Source of the DNA: Nostocoides sp.
GTDB lineage: Bacteria; Actinomycetota; Actinomycetes; Actinomycetales; Dermatophilaceae
Assembly (NCBI GenBank): GCA_016716625.1
Contig: JADJVJ010000001.1
Span: forward strand, 1 to 64,000
DNA: 64,000 bases
Direction of reading: 5' to 3'
Of this stretch, positions 17,967 to 27,594 are shown one piece after another. Within the stretch, counting starts at the first letter, position 1; every line of letters begins with the position of its first letter. Made by a program: the position numbers and the translations under genes. A model generated the notes under the pieces. That model was given only the letters and a program-made list of their open reading frames with translations. It did no database searches and was not told the origin of the DNA.

Positions 17967-20806
17967 CAGAAGCTCCGTTCCACGCCTTCAGCGTCGTTTA
18001 GTGCCCGCGTACCCAGGACGGCGAAGCGCGCTGCGCGGTAGAGCACTGGGGACCGAAGCACTCGTTCGATGATGAAGGACGCATCGCTCGGTTCCCACTC
18101 GGTGATGTAACCGGGCCTCCCGGCCAGCATGAGAAGGAAGCGCGCCACGGAAGGACGTCCCTTGAGGCCGTACCCGGCCAAGTGCGGCGAGATGACTTCG
18201 TGGAACCCGGATAGTAGTTCTTCGGGCTCGAGCCACTTGTACAGGCTGTAGGCGATGCTCGACGCGATCGCTCTGTGCTCGGCAGAAATGCCCACCGCGT
18301 CCTGCATGCCCTCGAGATGGTCGGAGGCATCTCGGGCGCCGGACAGCTTCCGCTCAATGGCTGCCCAGTGGCTGCCACCGATGAGCGCTCCGATAGCTCG
18401 GGCGATGGAATCGCCAACGGATTGCTGCTGGTACATGGCGAACGGATCGGCGGGGAGTTCGGCATGCAGCCACCGGTGGTGGCCTTCGGCCAGCCTGAGC
18501 ACCTCACGGGGCGAGTGTGACGTCGTCGCGACGACTGGGCACGCCGTGGGCATCCGCAACATGGCGTTGGGCTCGGTCGGGAGAATCGCGGCCGCAACCG
18601 CATCGCCTGCCGTGGCGACTGCCAGACCGCCACCGGGCGGCACGTCGAGCGGCTTCGCAGGATCCATTCGTAGTGCCGTGAGGGGGGCACCCACGTCGTA
18701 GAAGTCGAGGGTTGTGGTGCCGCCATCCGTGCGATCGATCAGGGTCGCCAGTACTCGTCCGTCGTGAGTGCGGGCGAATCGCCACCGGAGCGGCCGGAAG
18801 CCGCGCTCGCAGGTCAACGTCGCAAACCCGACGCCGTCCCGCGCGACGGAGACGACGCAGGACTCGGCGCTGTCGTAGACATCGGTGAAGCGGCGATCCT
18901 TCCGAACAGACTTGGCCAACTGGCGCCAGTCAGCCTCCGGAAGCGGCAGCCGTACCGAGCGCCCAAGTCCCGCAAGCGACTCTGAGCGCTCGTCGAGCAA
19001 GGAGACCCTCAGGTCAGCTTCGGTGCCGACTGGGCCGTCGATGGTGATGACGGCCTGCTCGCCCCAAAGCTCAGCCATCGTGGGCCGGTTTGGAGTAGCG
19101 AGCATGCGGACGCCCTCGCCCATCGCAGCTCCCTCAGGGCGGATCTGGGGGTCACGGATGGTGATCACCAGAGTGCCGGAGGCGAGTTGACGATCACTAC
19201 TGCCGAGCAGGGTCACGTCGAGTTCGTGAGTGCCCACTGAAAGGCCCTCGAGCGTGAAGAGCAGTTCGACCTCACCTGCGGTCCACTCAAGGAAGTACAC
19301 GCTTCCAGCGATTACGACTCGGGCTCGGTTAGGGACGAGGTCCGAGCGAATGCCGACCAGGGCTGGTTCTCCCGCGAGCCATTCGACCACACCCTCACCG
19401 TCCCAAGCGCTCGCCACGATCCCCACAGGCCGGATCCCAACGTGCGACGTGACTGATAGCCCCGCCGTCAGGAGTGCCGCTTCTTCGCTCTGGCTCAGTT
19501 CCCCCGGCACTTCGCAGTCATAAGCCTTAACGCCTTTGGCGCCGATGGGTGTCGCGGTACACCATGGCACTGCTGGAGCATCGAGAGTCTCTCCACCGAC
19601 GAGCAAATAGCGGTGTCCGGGTCGGACGAACTTGCCCCTGACCTCAAGTGCGAGGCCAGGTCCCTGGCGCCGAAACAGCCACCACGGTCCCTTGGTAATG
19701 ACGCACTGCATTCCCAAGATGCCGTTGACAGTCGCATCGCCACGATCTAGGTGTAGGAACGGTTTACCCGGGCTGGGCCACCGGGCGAGTCTCACCTCCT
19801 GCCCCGGGTACAGCAATCCGCTTGGTGGAATCGGCCGGGCGCCTCCGTCCACCGTCGCGCGTGACGTGCGAAGTTGCGTGTAGATGTCTTGCTGGCTCGC
19901 TCCCAGCCCCGAGAGGTCCGGGAGCTCAGCGAAGGCGCTCCACCCCTCGTCGTAGCGAAGGAAGAGACGAGGATCGGTTGCACGGGGAAGGCTCTTCGAA
20001 CTGGTTGCGGCGATTGGGGCACGCTCGCCAGAACGGAAGCCACGAACGCGACGCGCAGAGGTCCTCGCGGACTTCAGCCAGTGGCGTGCCTGCCGCTCCT
20101 TCGAGAGGCTGTCGACGATGCGCGCCAGCGTTGACAGGGATAGGTACGGTGTGGGTTCGTTGTCGCCGGATAGCAGCGCGATCGCGACTTGGCCGACGAG
20201 CGTGGTGTTCTGGCAGAAGATGCGGAAGCGCTCAGGGTAATTTGACGCACGGCGTGCCAGCCGGAGACCCAGTTCCTCAGGGTCGTTGAGAAGGTCCGAG
20301 GTGAGCGCGCCGCTGAACTCGAACAACAACTGCGCCAGGTGCCGTTGCAAGTACGTCGGAAGCACCGCGTGCGTGATCGGCCACGAGATGATCGTGAAGT
20401 GGTTGGCCCATGCGCCCGTCGGACGCGCTCCGCCGAACTGATCGCTGAACCTAAGGAACCAGCCACGAAGGGTCGACCGCTCTTGACTTGTCCAGCGAGG
20501 AGTCAGCGAGGAGAACGTCGTCCAGTATTCGTCGCCCTCGTACCCGTAGCCCATCTCGGCTGCGTAGACGACGAACGGCAGCCAGGACTTGTGGAAGCGC
20601 GTGATGTGGTAGCTCTTGATCGCCTCACGTACCGCACCCTGAAGGAGCCCGAGGTCGTCAACCGACAGGTCGTGTTCGAGAGCAAAGACGGGCGAAATGG
20701 GTTCAAGGCTTGCGCGGGCCTCGCGTAGTTCGCTGAAGTGCCGGGCCAGAAGTTCATGGAGGTACTGCAGTAGGTCTGCTGTACTGCTGGGCGCGACGTC
20801 GGCCAC
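17966..20806 (-). CDS. Large unknown protein of defence-like locus
   Basis: 946 residues, probable GTG start, no family recognised. The first 270 residues are helical and aromatic-rich (HKSWLPFVVYAAEMGYGYEG, YWTTFSS, FTIISWPITHAVLP). The central 400 residues look beta-rich and Ig-like in places (GSVYFLEWTAGEVELLFTLE, GTHELDVTLLG, GTLVITIRDP). The C-terminus is helical again (YLLVGG is near the middle; RFLLMLAGRPGYITEW near 900). No catalytic motif stands out. The order helix-beta-helix and the coupling to helicase, nuclease and ATPase suggest a scaffold or target-recognition subunit. Large accessory proteins of this sort are typical of Druantia, DISARM and related loci, but I cannot assign it to one of their named subunits. 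Confidence 0.75.
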   Translation of the reverse strand: MADVAPSSTADLLQYLHELLARHFSELREARASLEPISPVFALEHDLSVDDLGLLQGAVREAIKSYHITRFHKSWLPFVVYAAEMGYGYEGDEYWTTFSSLTPRWTSQERSTLRGWFLRFSDQFGGARPTGAWANHFTIISWPITHAVLPTYLQRHLAQLLFEFSGALTSDLLNDPEELGLRLARRASNYPERFRIFCQNTTLVGQVAIALLSGDNEPTPYLSLSTLARIVDSLSKERQARHWLKSARTSARRVRGFRSGERAPIAATSSKSLPRATDPRLFLRYDEGWSAFAELPDLSGLGASQQDIYTQLRTSRATVDGGARPIPPSGLLYPGQEVRLARWPSPGKPFLHLDRGDATVNGILGMQCVITKGPWWLFRRQGPGLALEVRGKFVRPGHRYLLVGGETLDAPAVPWCTATPIGAKGVKAYDCEVPGELSQSEEAALLTAGLSVTSHVGIRPVGIVASAWDGEGVVEWLAGEPALVGIRSDLVPNRARVVIAGSVYFLEWTAGEVELLFTLEGLSVGTHELDVTLLGSSDRQLASGTLVITIRDPQIRPEGAAMGEGVRMLATPNRPTMAELWGEQAVITIDGPVGTEADLRVSLLDERSESLAGLGRSVRLPLPEADWRQLAKSVRKDRRFTDVYDSAESCVVSVARDGVGFATLTCERGFRPLRWRFARTHDGRVLATLIDRTDGGTTTLDFYDVGAPLTALRMDPAKPLDVPPGGGLAVATAGDAVAAAILPTEPNAMLRMPTACPVVATTSHSPREVLRLAEGHHRWLHAELPADPFAMYQQQSVGDSIARAIGALIGGSHWAAIERKLSGARDASDHLEGMQDAVGISAEHRAIASSIAYSLYKWLEPEELLSGFHEVISPHLAGYGLKGRPSVARFLLMLAGRPGYITEWEPSDASFIIERVLRSPVLYRAARFAVLGTRALNDAEGVERSF

Positions 20807-20899
20807 CGCTGGCTACCCCTCTGCTGCTCGACCCGGGCGACAACGCCAGTCTGGCCGAGAGGACCGACAGTCGCCTCCCGACGACTCAATTTTGCCGTT

Positions 20900-21472
20900 C
20901 TAAGTGTCGAAGGCGAGGACGAGGCGCTCGACCTCGAGGCGTTGCTCACGTGCGATCGCGGCCCGGCGCCGCGCCTCAGGTGTTGGCGTGGTCGGGACCG
21001 GCCTTTCCCGTCGGTTCAGGTACTTCAGACGCATCCGAGCGTCGAATCGACCAGCATCCGCGAGAGCCTCTTCGGTCCAGTCGTCGTCCATTCGCGCAAA
21101 GATGACCGAGAGTGGGGGGTGATCAGCTTGTCCGCTGTCGAAGTCCTCGTCCCCTGCCGAGGGATCGCTGGGATATCGAGCGAGGAGCCAACGCAACTTG
21201 GCTTCCGCGGCGCGCAGGCGCTGCGCTGTGGCCGGTCGCTCAATCATCGCGTGACTCTCGATCACAGCCTGGAGGCTGGCCCGAAGACTCCGTCGCCTCC
21301 GCCAGGTGGACCGGCGGCACTCGTCATCGCAGTAGAGCGCTTGCCGACCTCGTTGAGATGCCCGGTAGCTGAGCCTCGCGTCGCAGTCCGGGTTTAGGCA
21401 CCTGGCGTCCCTTGAGGCCAACTCTCCGAGAAGGTTCTCGTACTCCTCACGCGTCATACCGAAACTGCTCAT
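20900..21472 (-). CDS. Zinc-finger-like hypothetical protein
   Basis: 190 residues. Near the N-terminus, RCLNPDCDARLSYRAS followed by ALYCDDECRRSTWRRRR places four cysteines (C-x4-C and C-x3-C) like a small zinc finger followed by a basic helix, which could bind DNA or RNA. The rest is charged and helical (AARRRAAIAREQRLEVERLV). It lies 93 bases upstream of the 946-residue gene in the same direction and is the first gene of the minus-strand unit, so it may be its regulator or a working part. It is divergent from tnsA. Start ATG 21472 is the first of the frame. Confidence 0.6.
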   Translation of the reverse strand: MSSFGMTREEYENLLGELASRDARCLNPDCDARLSYRASQRGRQALYCDDECRRSTWRRRRSLRASLQAVIESHAMIERPATAQRLRAAEAKLRWLLARYPSDPSAGDEDFDSGQADHPPLSVIFARMDDDWTEEALADAGRFDARMRLKYLNRRERPVPTTPTPEARRRAAIAREQRLEVERLVLAFDT

Positions 21473-21758
21473 GGCGGAGATCCCTCGCTAGCGGTCGAAC
21501 GGCAACGTTCGAAGTTGCCCGATTATTGCGTTCATGCAGGTCAGGGAGCTAGCGCGTGAACTGGCGGGTTCGCTCTGTGGAAAACCGCGGGGACGAAATA
21601 GTCGCTCATCCGACACCAACCCTCGCGGCGTCGACAGGCGAGGGCTAGGGCCTCTAGGGTGAGTCTGGGCCCAATGAAGTGGGGCACCATCCGGTTGCGA
21701 CGGAGGTGCCCCGTGGACGGCCCCGATGATTCTTGCGCAGAAACGAAGGTGCCGCCGC
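21473..21758. promoter_or_regulatory. Divergent promoter region between defence operon and tns operon
   Basis: About 250-285 bases separate the divergent zinc-finger gene and tnsA. No gene is seen. A small inverted repeat (GGCAAC with GTTGCC around GTTCGAA) lies near 21504-21523. Promoters for both units are expected here, but I cannot place -35/-10 boxes reliably. Confidence 0.35.
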
Positions 21759-22526
21759 GTGCCCAAGTCTATTCCGCCTGCCCGAAGGCAGCCAGCCCCC
21801 GTGGTGCTGACGGACGATCCCGTCGACTGGTGGTTCGACCTCGGCGATGGCGCCCAAGCCTGGGAGGGCGGGCACCCTCCCAACCCGCAGGCGCTCTTGC
21901 GCGTCAGAGCACCGAAATCGACGGCCAAGTCCCGGCACGTTCCGGTTTATGCCTACTCGACCACCACTGGGGGACACATCAGGCTCGAATCGGGGCTGGA
22001 GCACGACCTGCTTCGCGAACTCGACCGGCGTCCAGACGTGGCGTGGCTGGTCTCGCAACCGATGCGACTGCGGCTCCCAGCTCGGCGCGCGCGCCGCCGG
22101 CTCGAGCACACTCCTGACCTGCTGAGCGTGGACGTCAACGGGCTCGCGACAGTCTGGGATGTTCGGGCCACGCGCCGGCAGGATGACGACTTCAAGATCA
22201 AGGCCGACCTGACGGGTCGAGCTTGTCGCAGCCTGGGTTGGCGCTACGAGATCTTCTCGGGTATGACCCGGGTGCGAAGAGCCAACCTCATGTGGCTGCA
22301 CGGTTTTCGGCGCCCGCCCGCGGACTACGCCACCCGTCTCGCGCTGATCGTGGGCGACCCCCGAATCATGTCTATCGGCGGAGTCCTCGCTTCCGACGAC
22401 GAGGGTGGCCACCTCACAGCGTCTATGTGGCATGCCATCTGGCGGGGGGATCTGATCTGTGACCTCGACAAGCACCTGAGTCGCTCAACGACGCTGTCGG
22501 TAGCGCGGACAAAGGCTCCGGCGTGA
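21759..22526 (+). CDS. tnsA: TnsA-like transposon endonuclease subunit
   Basis: 255 residues from GTG 21759, which has GAAGG nine bases upstream; ATG 21726 in the same frame is an alternative. TnsA-type PD-(D/E)XK signs: E in LESGLEHDLLRELD, PD in HTPDLLSVDVNG, then VWDVRATRR and a GW-Y core GRACRSLGWRYEIFSG. In Tn7, TnsA cuts the 5' strands so that the element leaves by cut-and-paste. Here the usual lysine of the last motif is arginine (DVR); I recall similar forms in actinobacterial relatives, so activity is uncertain. The start of tnsB overlaps its stop (GTGA). Confidence 0.8.
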   Translation: MPKSIPPARRQPAPVVLTDDPVDWWFDLGDGAQAWEGGHPPNPQALLRVRAPKSTAKSRHVPVYAYSTTTGGHIRLESGLEHDLLRELDRRPDVAWLVSQPMRLRLPARRARRRLEHTPDLLSVDVNGLATVWDVRATRRQDDDFKIKADLTGRACRSLGWRYEIFSGMTRVRRANLMWLHGFRRPPADYATRLALIVGDPRIMSIGGVLASDDEGGHLTASMWHAIWRGDLICDLDKHLSRSTTLSVARTKAPA

Positions 22527-24730
22527 GTCACGAAGTTGTCATCGCCAGCGGCATGAGACTCCTCATGCCCAATGGCCCCGTCCTCGTTCTCGGCATCGAG
22601 CGCTACGGCATACGCGTCAAGACCGTTGTTGGCGACGAAGAAGAGGTCCGTTGGGATCAACTCGAGGCACGTGAGATCGACGGAACAGGCGTCCAAGCAG
22701 TACATCTCTCACTCGAGCCCTGGTGGAGCAGCCTCCCGCAAGCTGCCCGTTTCGAAGCCCTTGCACGACTCGAAGTCGTCCTGGAGATCCTCACCGGATA
22801 TCGCGACGGACTCGCCGACTTCGCAAGACCAGGCGAACCCTTCCACCCCTTCGGCGATGGCTACGACGTCAGTTTGACCGTACGCATACGTCGGATGGCA
22901 CGACAGCTGTCCGTGGAGCGAAGTGCCGACCGCATACTCATGCGTCGCGTCCAAGCCGGCGAAATCATCTCGGAGTCGGTGTCGGAAAGCACAGTCCGCC
23001 TCTGGGTGAAGGCATGGCAGCGGGAAGGCCTCCGTGGTCTCGTCGACGGCCGCAAGACCAAGGGGGTTCAGGGCTTCGACGCCCTCGACCCGAGGTTCCT
23101 CCGCGTGGCTGAGGAGGTCTTCTCGCGCTACGACGGAGACGTCAGCATCGACAACCAGAAGGAGGTCGAGCGGCAGATCCGTGTGCAGCTGAAGTTGCAG
23201 GGCGTCACCGATGTGCACCTGCCGCAAAGGCTCCTGCAGGAGTACCTCTCCGCGCGCATGAGGGCCATCGGTAACACCACCCGGCAGAACCGCGGTAAGG
23301 AACTGCGCAAGAGCTCCGGCAGACGCAGCTACCCCGCAATCCACCCAGGGCACCTCGCCGTTGATGTCACCAGGTGGGACGGCTTCGTAATTGACCCTCT
23401 GACCGGTCGGGTCTACTCGGTCGAGGTCATCACCGTCATCTCCGTGCCCACCCGCGTCATCGTAGCGCTCCGCGTCGTGCCTCGGAGCGCTACGTCGTTT
23501 GAGGCCAGCCTCTGCCTCTACGACGCGATGCGCCCCATGTCCATGCTGGTCACAGGAGACGACGAGGTGACGATCGACAGCTTCCGCTGGTGTGGACTGC
23601 CCGTCAGCCTGGACTTCGACGGGCGCCCGCTCTACGCGCACCGCGCCCCGAGACCAAACACAGGTCGCGCCATCCGGGGCGAGCACATCAAGCCCGCCGT
23701 GTCGATGATGTCGCTCCGCGCTGACAACGGAGGCATCTTCTTGTCAGCCGACTTCCGCGCGGTCGTCACCGACTTCGGCACTGATCTGCTTCCCTCGCGC
23801 GGGAGTCGCCCAATTGAGAATTCGCATGTGGAGCGGTGGCACGAGAGTCTCCAGCGCGCGTGCCAGCAGATCCCCGGTTTCAAGGGGCGGCGAGTCACCG
23901 AACGCGGCCGCACGGTCATGGTCGCGGACAAGCCGCTCCTCACCGCTCAGGAGCTCGAGGAGCACCTCCACCGGTTCATCGCATTGGATTACCACCGTTC
24001 CCCACACGACGGCATACGGCTGCCCGGCTTGGAGGCAGGCCACTTCACTCCGCTGGAGCGGTTCGACATGCTGTTGCCCGCCGTCGGCAACATTGTCGTC
24101 CCGCAGCGGCCCGACCTGATCTATCAGTTCCTGCCCAAGCGCTGGCTCAAGATCGGCAACGCTGGCGTCGAGTACCGCGGCCTGACCTACGACGGAGAGA
24201 TCCTCGACGAACTCCGCCAGCTTAGGCCGGGCACTTTCCGGGCGGGCGATGACCGGATGCCCTTCCTCTACGACCATCGGCAAAGGCAACACCTATGGAT
24301 CCGACACCCCTTCACCGACCGCGTCCACCAGCTCGAGTGGCGCGAATCTCACCTGCTCCATGCGCCCCTGACTGACGTCGTCGTCGATGAAGCGCGCCGA
24401 CTCCTGCGCGAACGAGGCGGCAACAACGTCCTCTCCAAGCGCAAAGTCATGCTCGAACTCATCGACGAGCTGACCCAGCTCACGGCAGCCTCCGACATGG
24501 ACGAGTGGCGCGCCAAACTCACGGCCGCCCGCCTGCGCCACGAGAAGGCCCTCATGGACCATGCCGAGGCCGCCGCAGCCACACGAGCGCTTGAGGAGTC
24601 ACGCCACAGCGTCCTCCGCTTCCCCTCGCCTCGCTTGTCGAGCGCCAATCCAGACCCACAGCCGCCGGCATCCGAACCGTCTCAGCAGACCGACGACGAG
24701 GCCTGGCCCGACTACCGAGAGATGGTGTGA
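22523..24730 (+). CDS. tnsB: TnsB/Mu-type DDE transposase
   Basis: 735 residues. N-terminal DNA-binding helices (about 110-260, including SESTVRLWVKAWQREGLRGLVDG) precede the RNase H-fold integrase core with D281 in HLAVDVTRWD, D401 in LRADNGG and E437 in ENSHVERWHESL. A Mu-type beta-barrel follows (TYDGEILDELRQL, RHPFTDRVHQLEW near 570-620), and the C-terminal tail is helical then proline-rich, suited to contact the TnsC ATPase. It makes the 3' cuts and the strand joining. It is translationally coupled to tnsA and one base from tnsC. It contains two CGGCATAC octamers, like host genes and unlike the cargo. Confidence 0.9.
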   Translation: MSHEVVIASGMRLLMPNGPVLVLGIERYGIRVKTVVGDEEEVRWDQLEAREIDGTGVQAVHLSLEPWWSSLPQAARFEALARLEVVLEILTGYRDGLADFARPGEPFHPFGDGYDVSLTVRIRRMARQLSVERSADRILMRRVQAGEIISESVSESTVRLWVKAWQREGLRGLVDGRKTKGVQGFDALDPRFLRVAEEVFSRYDGDVSIDNQKEVERQIRVQLKLQGVTDVHLPQRLLQEYLSARMRAIGNTTRQNRGKELRKSSGRRSYPAIHPGHLAVDVTRWDGFVIDPLTGRVYSVEVITVISVPTRVIVALRVVPRSATSFEASLCLYDAMRPMSMLVTGDDEVTIDSFRWCGLPVSLDFDGRPLYAHRAPRPNTGRAIRGEHIKPAVSMMSLRADNGGIFLSADFRAVVTDFGTDLLPSRGSRPIENSHVERWHESLQRACQQIPGFKGRRVTERGRTVMVADKPLLTAQELEEHLHRFIALDYHRSPHDGIRLPGLEAGHFTPLERFDMLLPAVGNIVVPQRPDLIYQFLPKRWLKIGNAGVEYRGLTYDGEILDELRQLRPGTFRAGDDRMPFLYDHRQRQHLWIRHPFTDRVHQLEWRESHLLHAPLTDVVVDEARRLLRERGGNNVLSKRKVMLELIDELTQLTAASDMDEWRAKLTAARLRHEKALMDHAEAAAATRALEESRHSVLRFPSPRLSSANPDPQPPASEPSQQTDDEAWPDYREMV

Positions 24731-24731
24731 C

Positions 24732-25775
24732 ATGGACGCACACGACTGGCATCGGCAAGCAACGGCCCCACCTCCGGCGTGGCCCGACCCGGTCTCCATC
24801 GCCGAGTTCGACGGCTGGTCTCGAGCCGGCCGGGACGACTACTTCCGTCGGTTGCGCGTTGCGATGAACGCCACGGTCGTCGTGTCGAAGCCGATGGAGG
24901 CCGTGAAGGCTCACCTCGACGACATCGTCGAGACGAACCGGCTCCGGCCGCCGGGCGCGATGCCGATGGTCGCGGTCACGGCACCGTACTCGGCGGGCAA
25001 GTCCACGCTGCTCAAGCAGTGGGGATTCGGTGTCCATCGCGGCGTGCTCGGCGACCGGGTCACCGAACAACGACCAACGTGGTCTCCCAAGCCTGGGATG
25101 ATCGCGGACTGGGTGCCGGTCGTCTTCGTAACCCTGATGGCGTCGAGCTCGATCAAGGAGATCAACGCGCTGATCCTGCTCTACCTGGGCTACCCGCCCG
25201 AGGGTCTCGCTCGCACTACGACCACCCGCGTCCTGCATGCGTTGCGGATGCACGGCGTGCAGGTCGTGATCCTGGACGACGCCCACATGCTCCGGTCGAC
25301 CAATGCCAAGGGACGCGAGGTCCTGGACTACGTCAAGTTCCTCAACACCGAGCTCGGCGAGATCAACAACGGCACCGTCATCCTCGTCGGCGCCAACCTG
25401 GAGAGCACCGCCATCCTCGACGACCCGCAGATCCGCGCCCGGCTGACCACGATGACGGTCGACGCTTTCAAGATCAGCAGCATCGAGAACAAGGCCGCCT
25501 GGCAGGACCTTCTCGCGACCGCCTCCGACCGGCCCCTGCAGCACCTGCCCGATGCCGCCCCGGACCTGTTCACCAACAAGCTGGCCCAACACATCTGGCG
25601 GCGGACTCAAGGCTTCGTCGGCGAGGTCGCCAAACTCGTCACCGGCTCCGTCCTGGACGCCGTCCACGACCGGCGCAGCCACATCACCCACGACGACCTA
25701 GACGCGATCAAGCTCAGCGAACGCTCCATCGACGGGCAACTCGACCAGGCCAAGAGCAAGAAGCGCCGGTCATGA
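24732..25775 (+). CDS. tnsC: TnsC/TniB-like AAA+ regulator
   Basis: 347 residues from ATG 24732, one base after the tnsB stop. Walker A APYSAGKST ends at about residue 92; Walker B VVILDDAHML lies at 178-187; a sensor-like asparagine is in ILVGANLEST. In Tn7-like systems this ATPase forms filaments on target DNA, linking the target selector TniQ/TnsD to the TnsAB transposase and blocking insertion near existing copies. At 347 residues it is shorter than Tn7 TnsC and nearer to TniB. Its stop overlaps the tniQ start (ATGA). Confidence 0.9.
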   Translation: MDAHDWHRQATAPPPAWPDPVSIAEFDGWSRAGRDDYFRRLRVAMNATVVVSKPMEAVKAHLDDIVETNRLRPPGAMPMVAVTAPYSAGKSTLLKQWGFGVHRGVLGDRVTEQRPTWSPKPGMIADWVPVVFVTLMASSSIKEINALILLYLGYPPEGLARTTTTRVLHALRMHGVQVVILDDAHMLRSTNAKGREVLDYVKFLNTELGEINNGTVILVGANLESTAILDDPQIRARLTTMTVDAFKISSIENKAAWQDLLATASDRPLQHLPDAAPDLFTNKLAQHIWRRTQGFVGEVAKLVTGSVLDAVHDRRSHITHDDLDAIKLSERSIDGQLDQAKSKKRRS

Positions 25776-27268
25776 CGATGGCCCTGCCCGTCCGCCCGGT
25801 CCCTGCGGCGGGGGAACCGCTCACCTCGTATGCCGCCCGCCTCGCCGACGCCAACGGCCTGACCCGCAGCATGGTCCTGCCGGCGCACCGCCACGACGTC
25901 GGCGTCCCCGCCGGCGAGCTCGACACCCTCGCCACCCTCGCCGGACACGCAGCAGTCGCAGCGCAGCTGACGATGGACCGCTACCCGCCCACCGTCCGCG
26001 GTCAGGGCCCTACCCACCGCGGCGGCTGGCGCCTGCACTTCTCGACAGAGTGGATCTGCCCACAATGCACGCCCCGCACCGGGCGACGTCAGCTGCTCTG
26101 GCAAACGGCGCTCTCACCGATGTGCCGCCACTGCAACGTCCTGCTCGTCCCCGCGTCCGCCGCGTCGACAGACGGGATCGTGGACGCCGCGCTGGACCTC
26201 ACCGTCCTCGTCGACGAGCTCATCGAGCTGGCTGAGGCGTCCATCACTCACCACAGCGCCCGAGTCCGGCTCGGACGGTTCCGTCGCCTGTGCGCCCTCG
26301 TCGCCCAGACCATCGATGACACCTGGCCCCAGCGCCACGACGCTCTGCCACCGGTCGACCAGACAGCCGCCCGGGCCTGGGGCACGTTCCCCAGCGCAGA
26401 CCCCGCCACAGTCGCCACGATCCTGGTCAGCGCGGCCCCGGCCCTGCACTCCACCGGATTCCACGACCAACTCTCCGGTGAAGGTCACACGCGTCGCCGC
26501 GGCACATCGGCGCGTCACCCACGCAAGTACCTTCCGCAGCGTCCTGCGGTGACTTCGCGACGGCCGATCGTTGCCGGATTCAACGCCACTGACAGCGGCC
26601 GCCTGCGCTGGCTCCTCACCCAGCTCGAGCACCACGCCGCCCGGCACGGCATACGCCCGGAGCACGTCCCGGCCCTCCTGCCGCATCCCGACGACGACGG
26701 CCTGCCCAACCCAGCCGACTGGCGCACCCGCTCGCACGCCGCCCTCACGCTGCACATGCTGCTCACCCAAACCCACCAAGGCTCGCCCTCATCCAGCCGC
26801 GCCGCCCTCGCCTTCGGCACTGCCGACACCGACACCAGCCGGCTACTGGACGGCATACGCCTCGGGCGCGGCATCAGCCACACCGACGCACACCTCCTGG
26901 CCGACGCCGTCACGGTGCTCCTCAACGACGGTCTCATCGACTACCAGCGCCGCCGCGACATCCTGCGCCCCATCACCACGCTGCGCCGGCTTCCCGTGCC
27001 GGCAAGCAACCTGCCCGAGATCGACGGGTACGCGCCCCGAGTCCTGGCCCTGGGCTGGATCTGGACTCGCCTGACCCGCGGACCCATGTGGACCAGCCCG
27101 TTCCCACTCGTCCCCGACCGGCACGTGCGCGCGTTCAACGCAGCCATCGACCCCGAGACGCGGCTCGTACTGCACGAGGTCGGCACAGGCCTACTCTCCG
27201 GCGCAGACCTCATCACCATCCCCGCCGCGGCTATGACCACGCCCGCCGTCACCAGGAGGTACGGATGA
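25772..27268 (+). CDS. tniQ: TniQ family target-selection protein (first copy)
   Basis: 498 residues. The N-terminus PVRPVPAAGEPLTSYAARLADANGL is a typical TniQ opening. A zinc ribbon follows with C96 and C99 in CPQC and C118 and C121 in CRHC. The long C-terminal part, with helical DNA-binding repeats (RLLDGIRLGRGISHTDAHLL), resembles TnsD-type proteins. These recognise a fixed chromosomal site and recruit TnsC. The closest candidate target in the window is the 3' end of dnaB, but that is only an inference from position. Overlaps both neighbours in the coupled operon and carries three CGGCATAC-type octamers. Confidence 0.85.
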   Translation: MTMALPVRPVPAAGEPLTSYAARLADANGLTRSMVLPAHRHDVGVPAGELDTLATLAGHAAVAAQLTMDRYPPTVRGQGPTHRGGWRLHFSTEWICPQCTPRTGRRQLLWQTALSPMCRHCNVLLVPASAASTDGIVDAALDLTVLVDELIELAEASITHHSARVRLGRFRRLCALVAQTIDDTWPQRHDALPPVDQTAARAWGTFPSADPATVATILVSAAPALHSTGFHDQLSGEGHTRRRGTSARHPRKYLPQRPAVTSRRPIVAGFNATDSGRLRWLLTQLEHHAARHGIRPEHVPALLPHPDDDGLPNPADWRTRSHAALTLHMLLTQTHQGSPSSSRAALAFGTADTDTSRLLDGIRLGRGISHTDAHLLADAVTVLLNDGLIDYQRRRDILRPITTLRRLPVPASNLPEIDGYAPRVLALGWIWTRLTRGPMWTSPFPLVPDRHVRAFNAAIDPETRLVLHEVGTGLLSGADLITIPAAAMTTPAVTRRYG

Positions 27269-27594
27269 CACAAGCCCACCCAGCTTCACGCAGTACCCGG
27301 GAGGAGGCCCGGCGGATCCTGCAGGCCATGAACGACACTCCCATCGCCGCTATGGACGCGACGTTCTACCAGCATTACGCCGAAGAGTTGCGCCTCATCG
27401 TCGAAGACCTCCTCGCCGAGCCCGCGCTGCCCGCCCGCGTCTGGACTGCGAAGCGCCACGGGCTGCTACTCGGCGTCTGCGAAACCCAAGCCGCTGAGGA
27501 CCTCGCCAACGCCGTCCCAGGTCTTTGGCTTTGGCCGCACCACGTTCTGACCGAGGCCACCGCCGACATCGTCGAGCGGTGGAGCACGATATGA
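27265..27594 (+). CDS. Small hypothetical protein in tns operon
   Basis: 109 residues from ATG 27265, chosen because it overlaps the tniQ stop (ATGA) and the CDS then runs into the next ATGA overlap. Not recognised. It looks alpha-helical and acidic (DATFYQHYAEELRLIVEDLLA, CETQAAEDLANAVPG). There is no cysteine cluster or membrane span. Coupling suggests it is made with the transposition proteins, but I see no motif that shows a role. Confidence 0.65.
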   Translation: MTQAHPASRSTREEARRILQAMNDTPIAAMDATFYQHYAEELRLIVEDLLAEPALPARVWTAKRHGLLLGVCETQAAEDLANAVPGLWLWPHHVLTEATADIVERWSTI

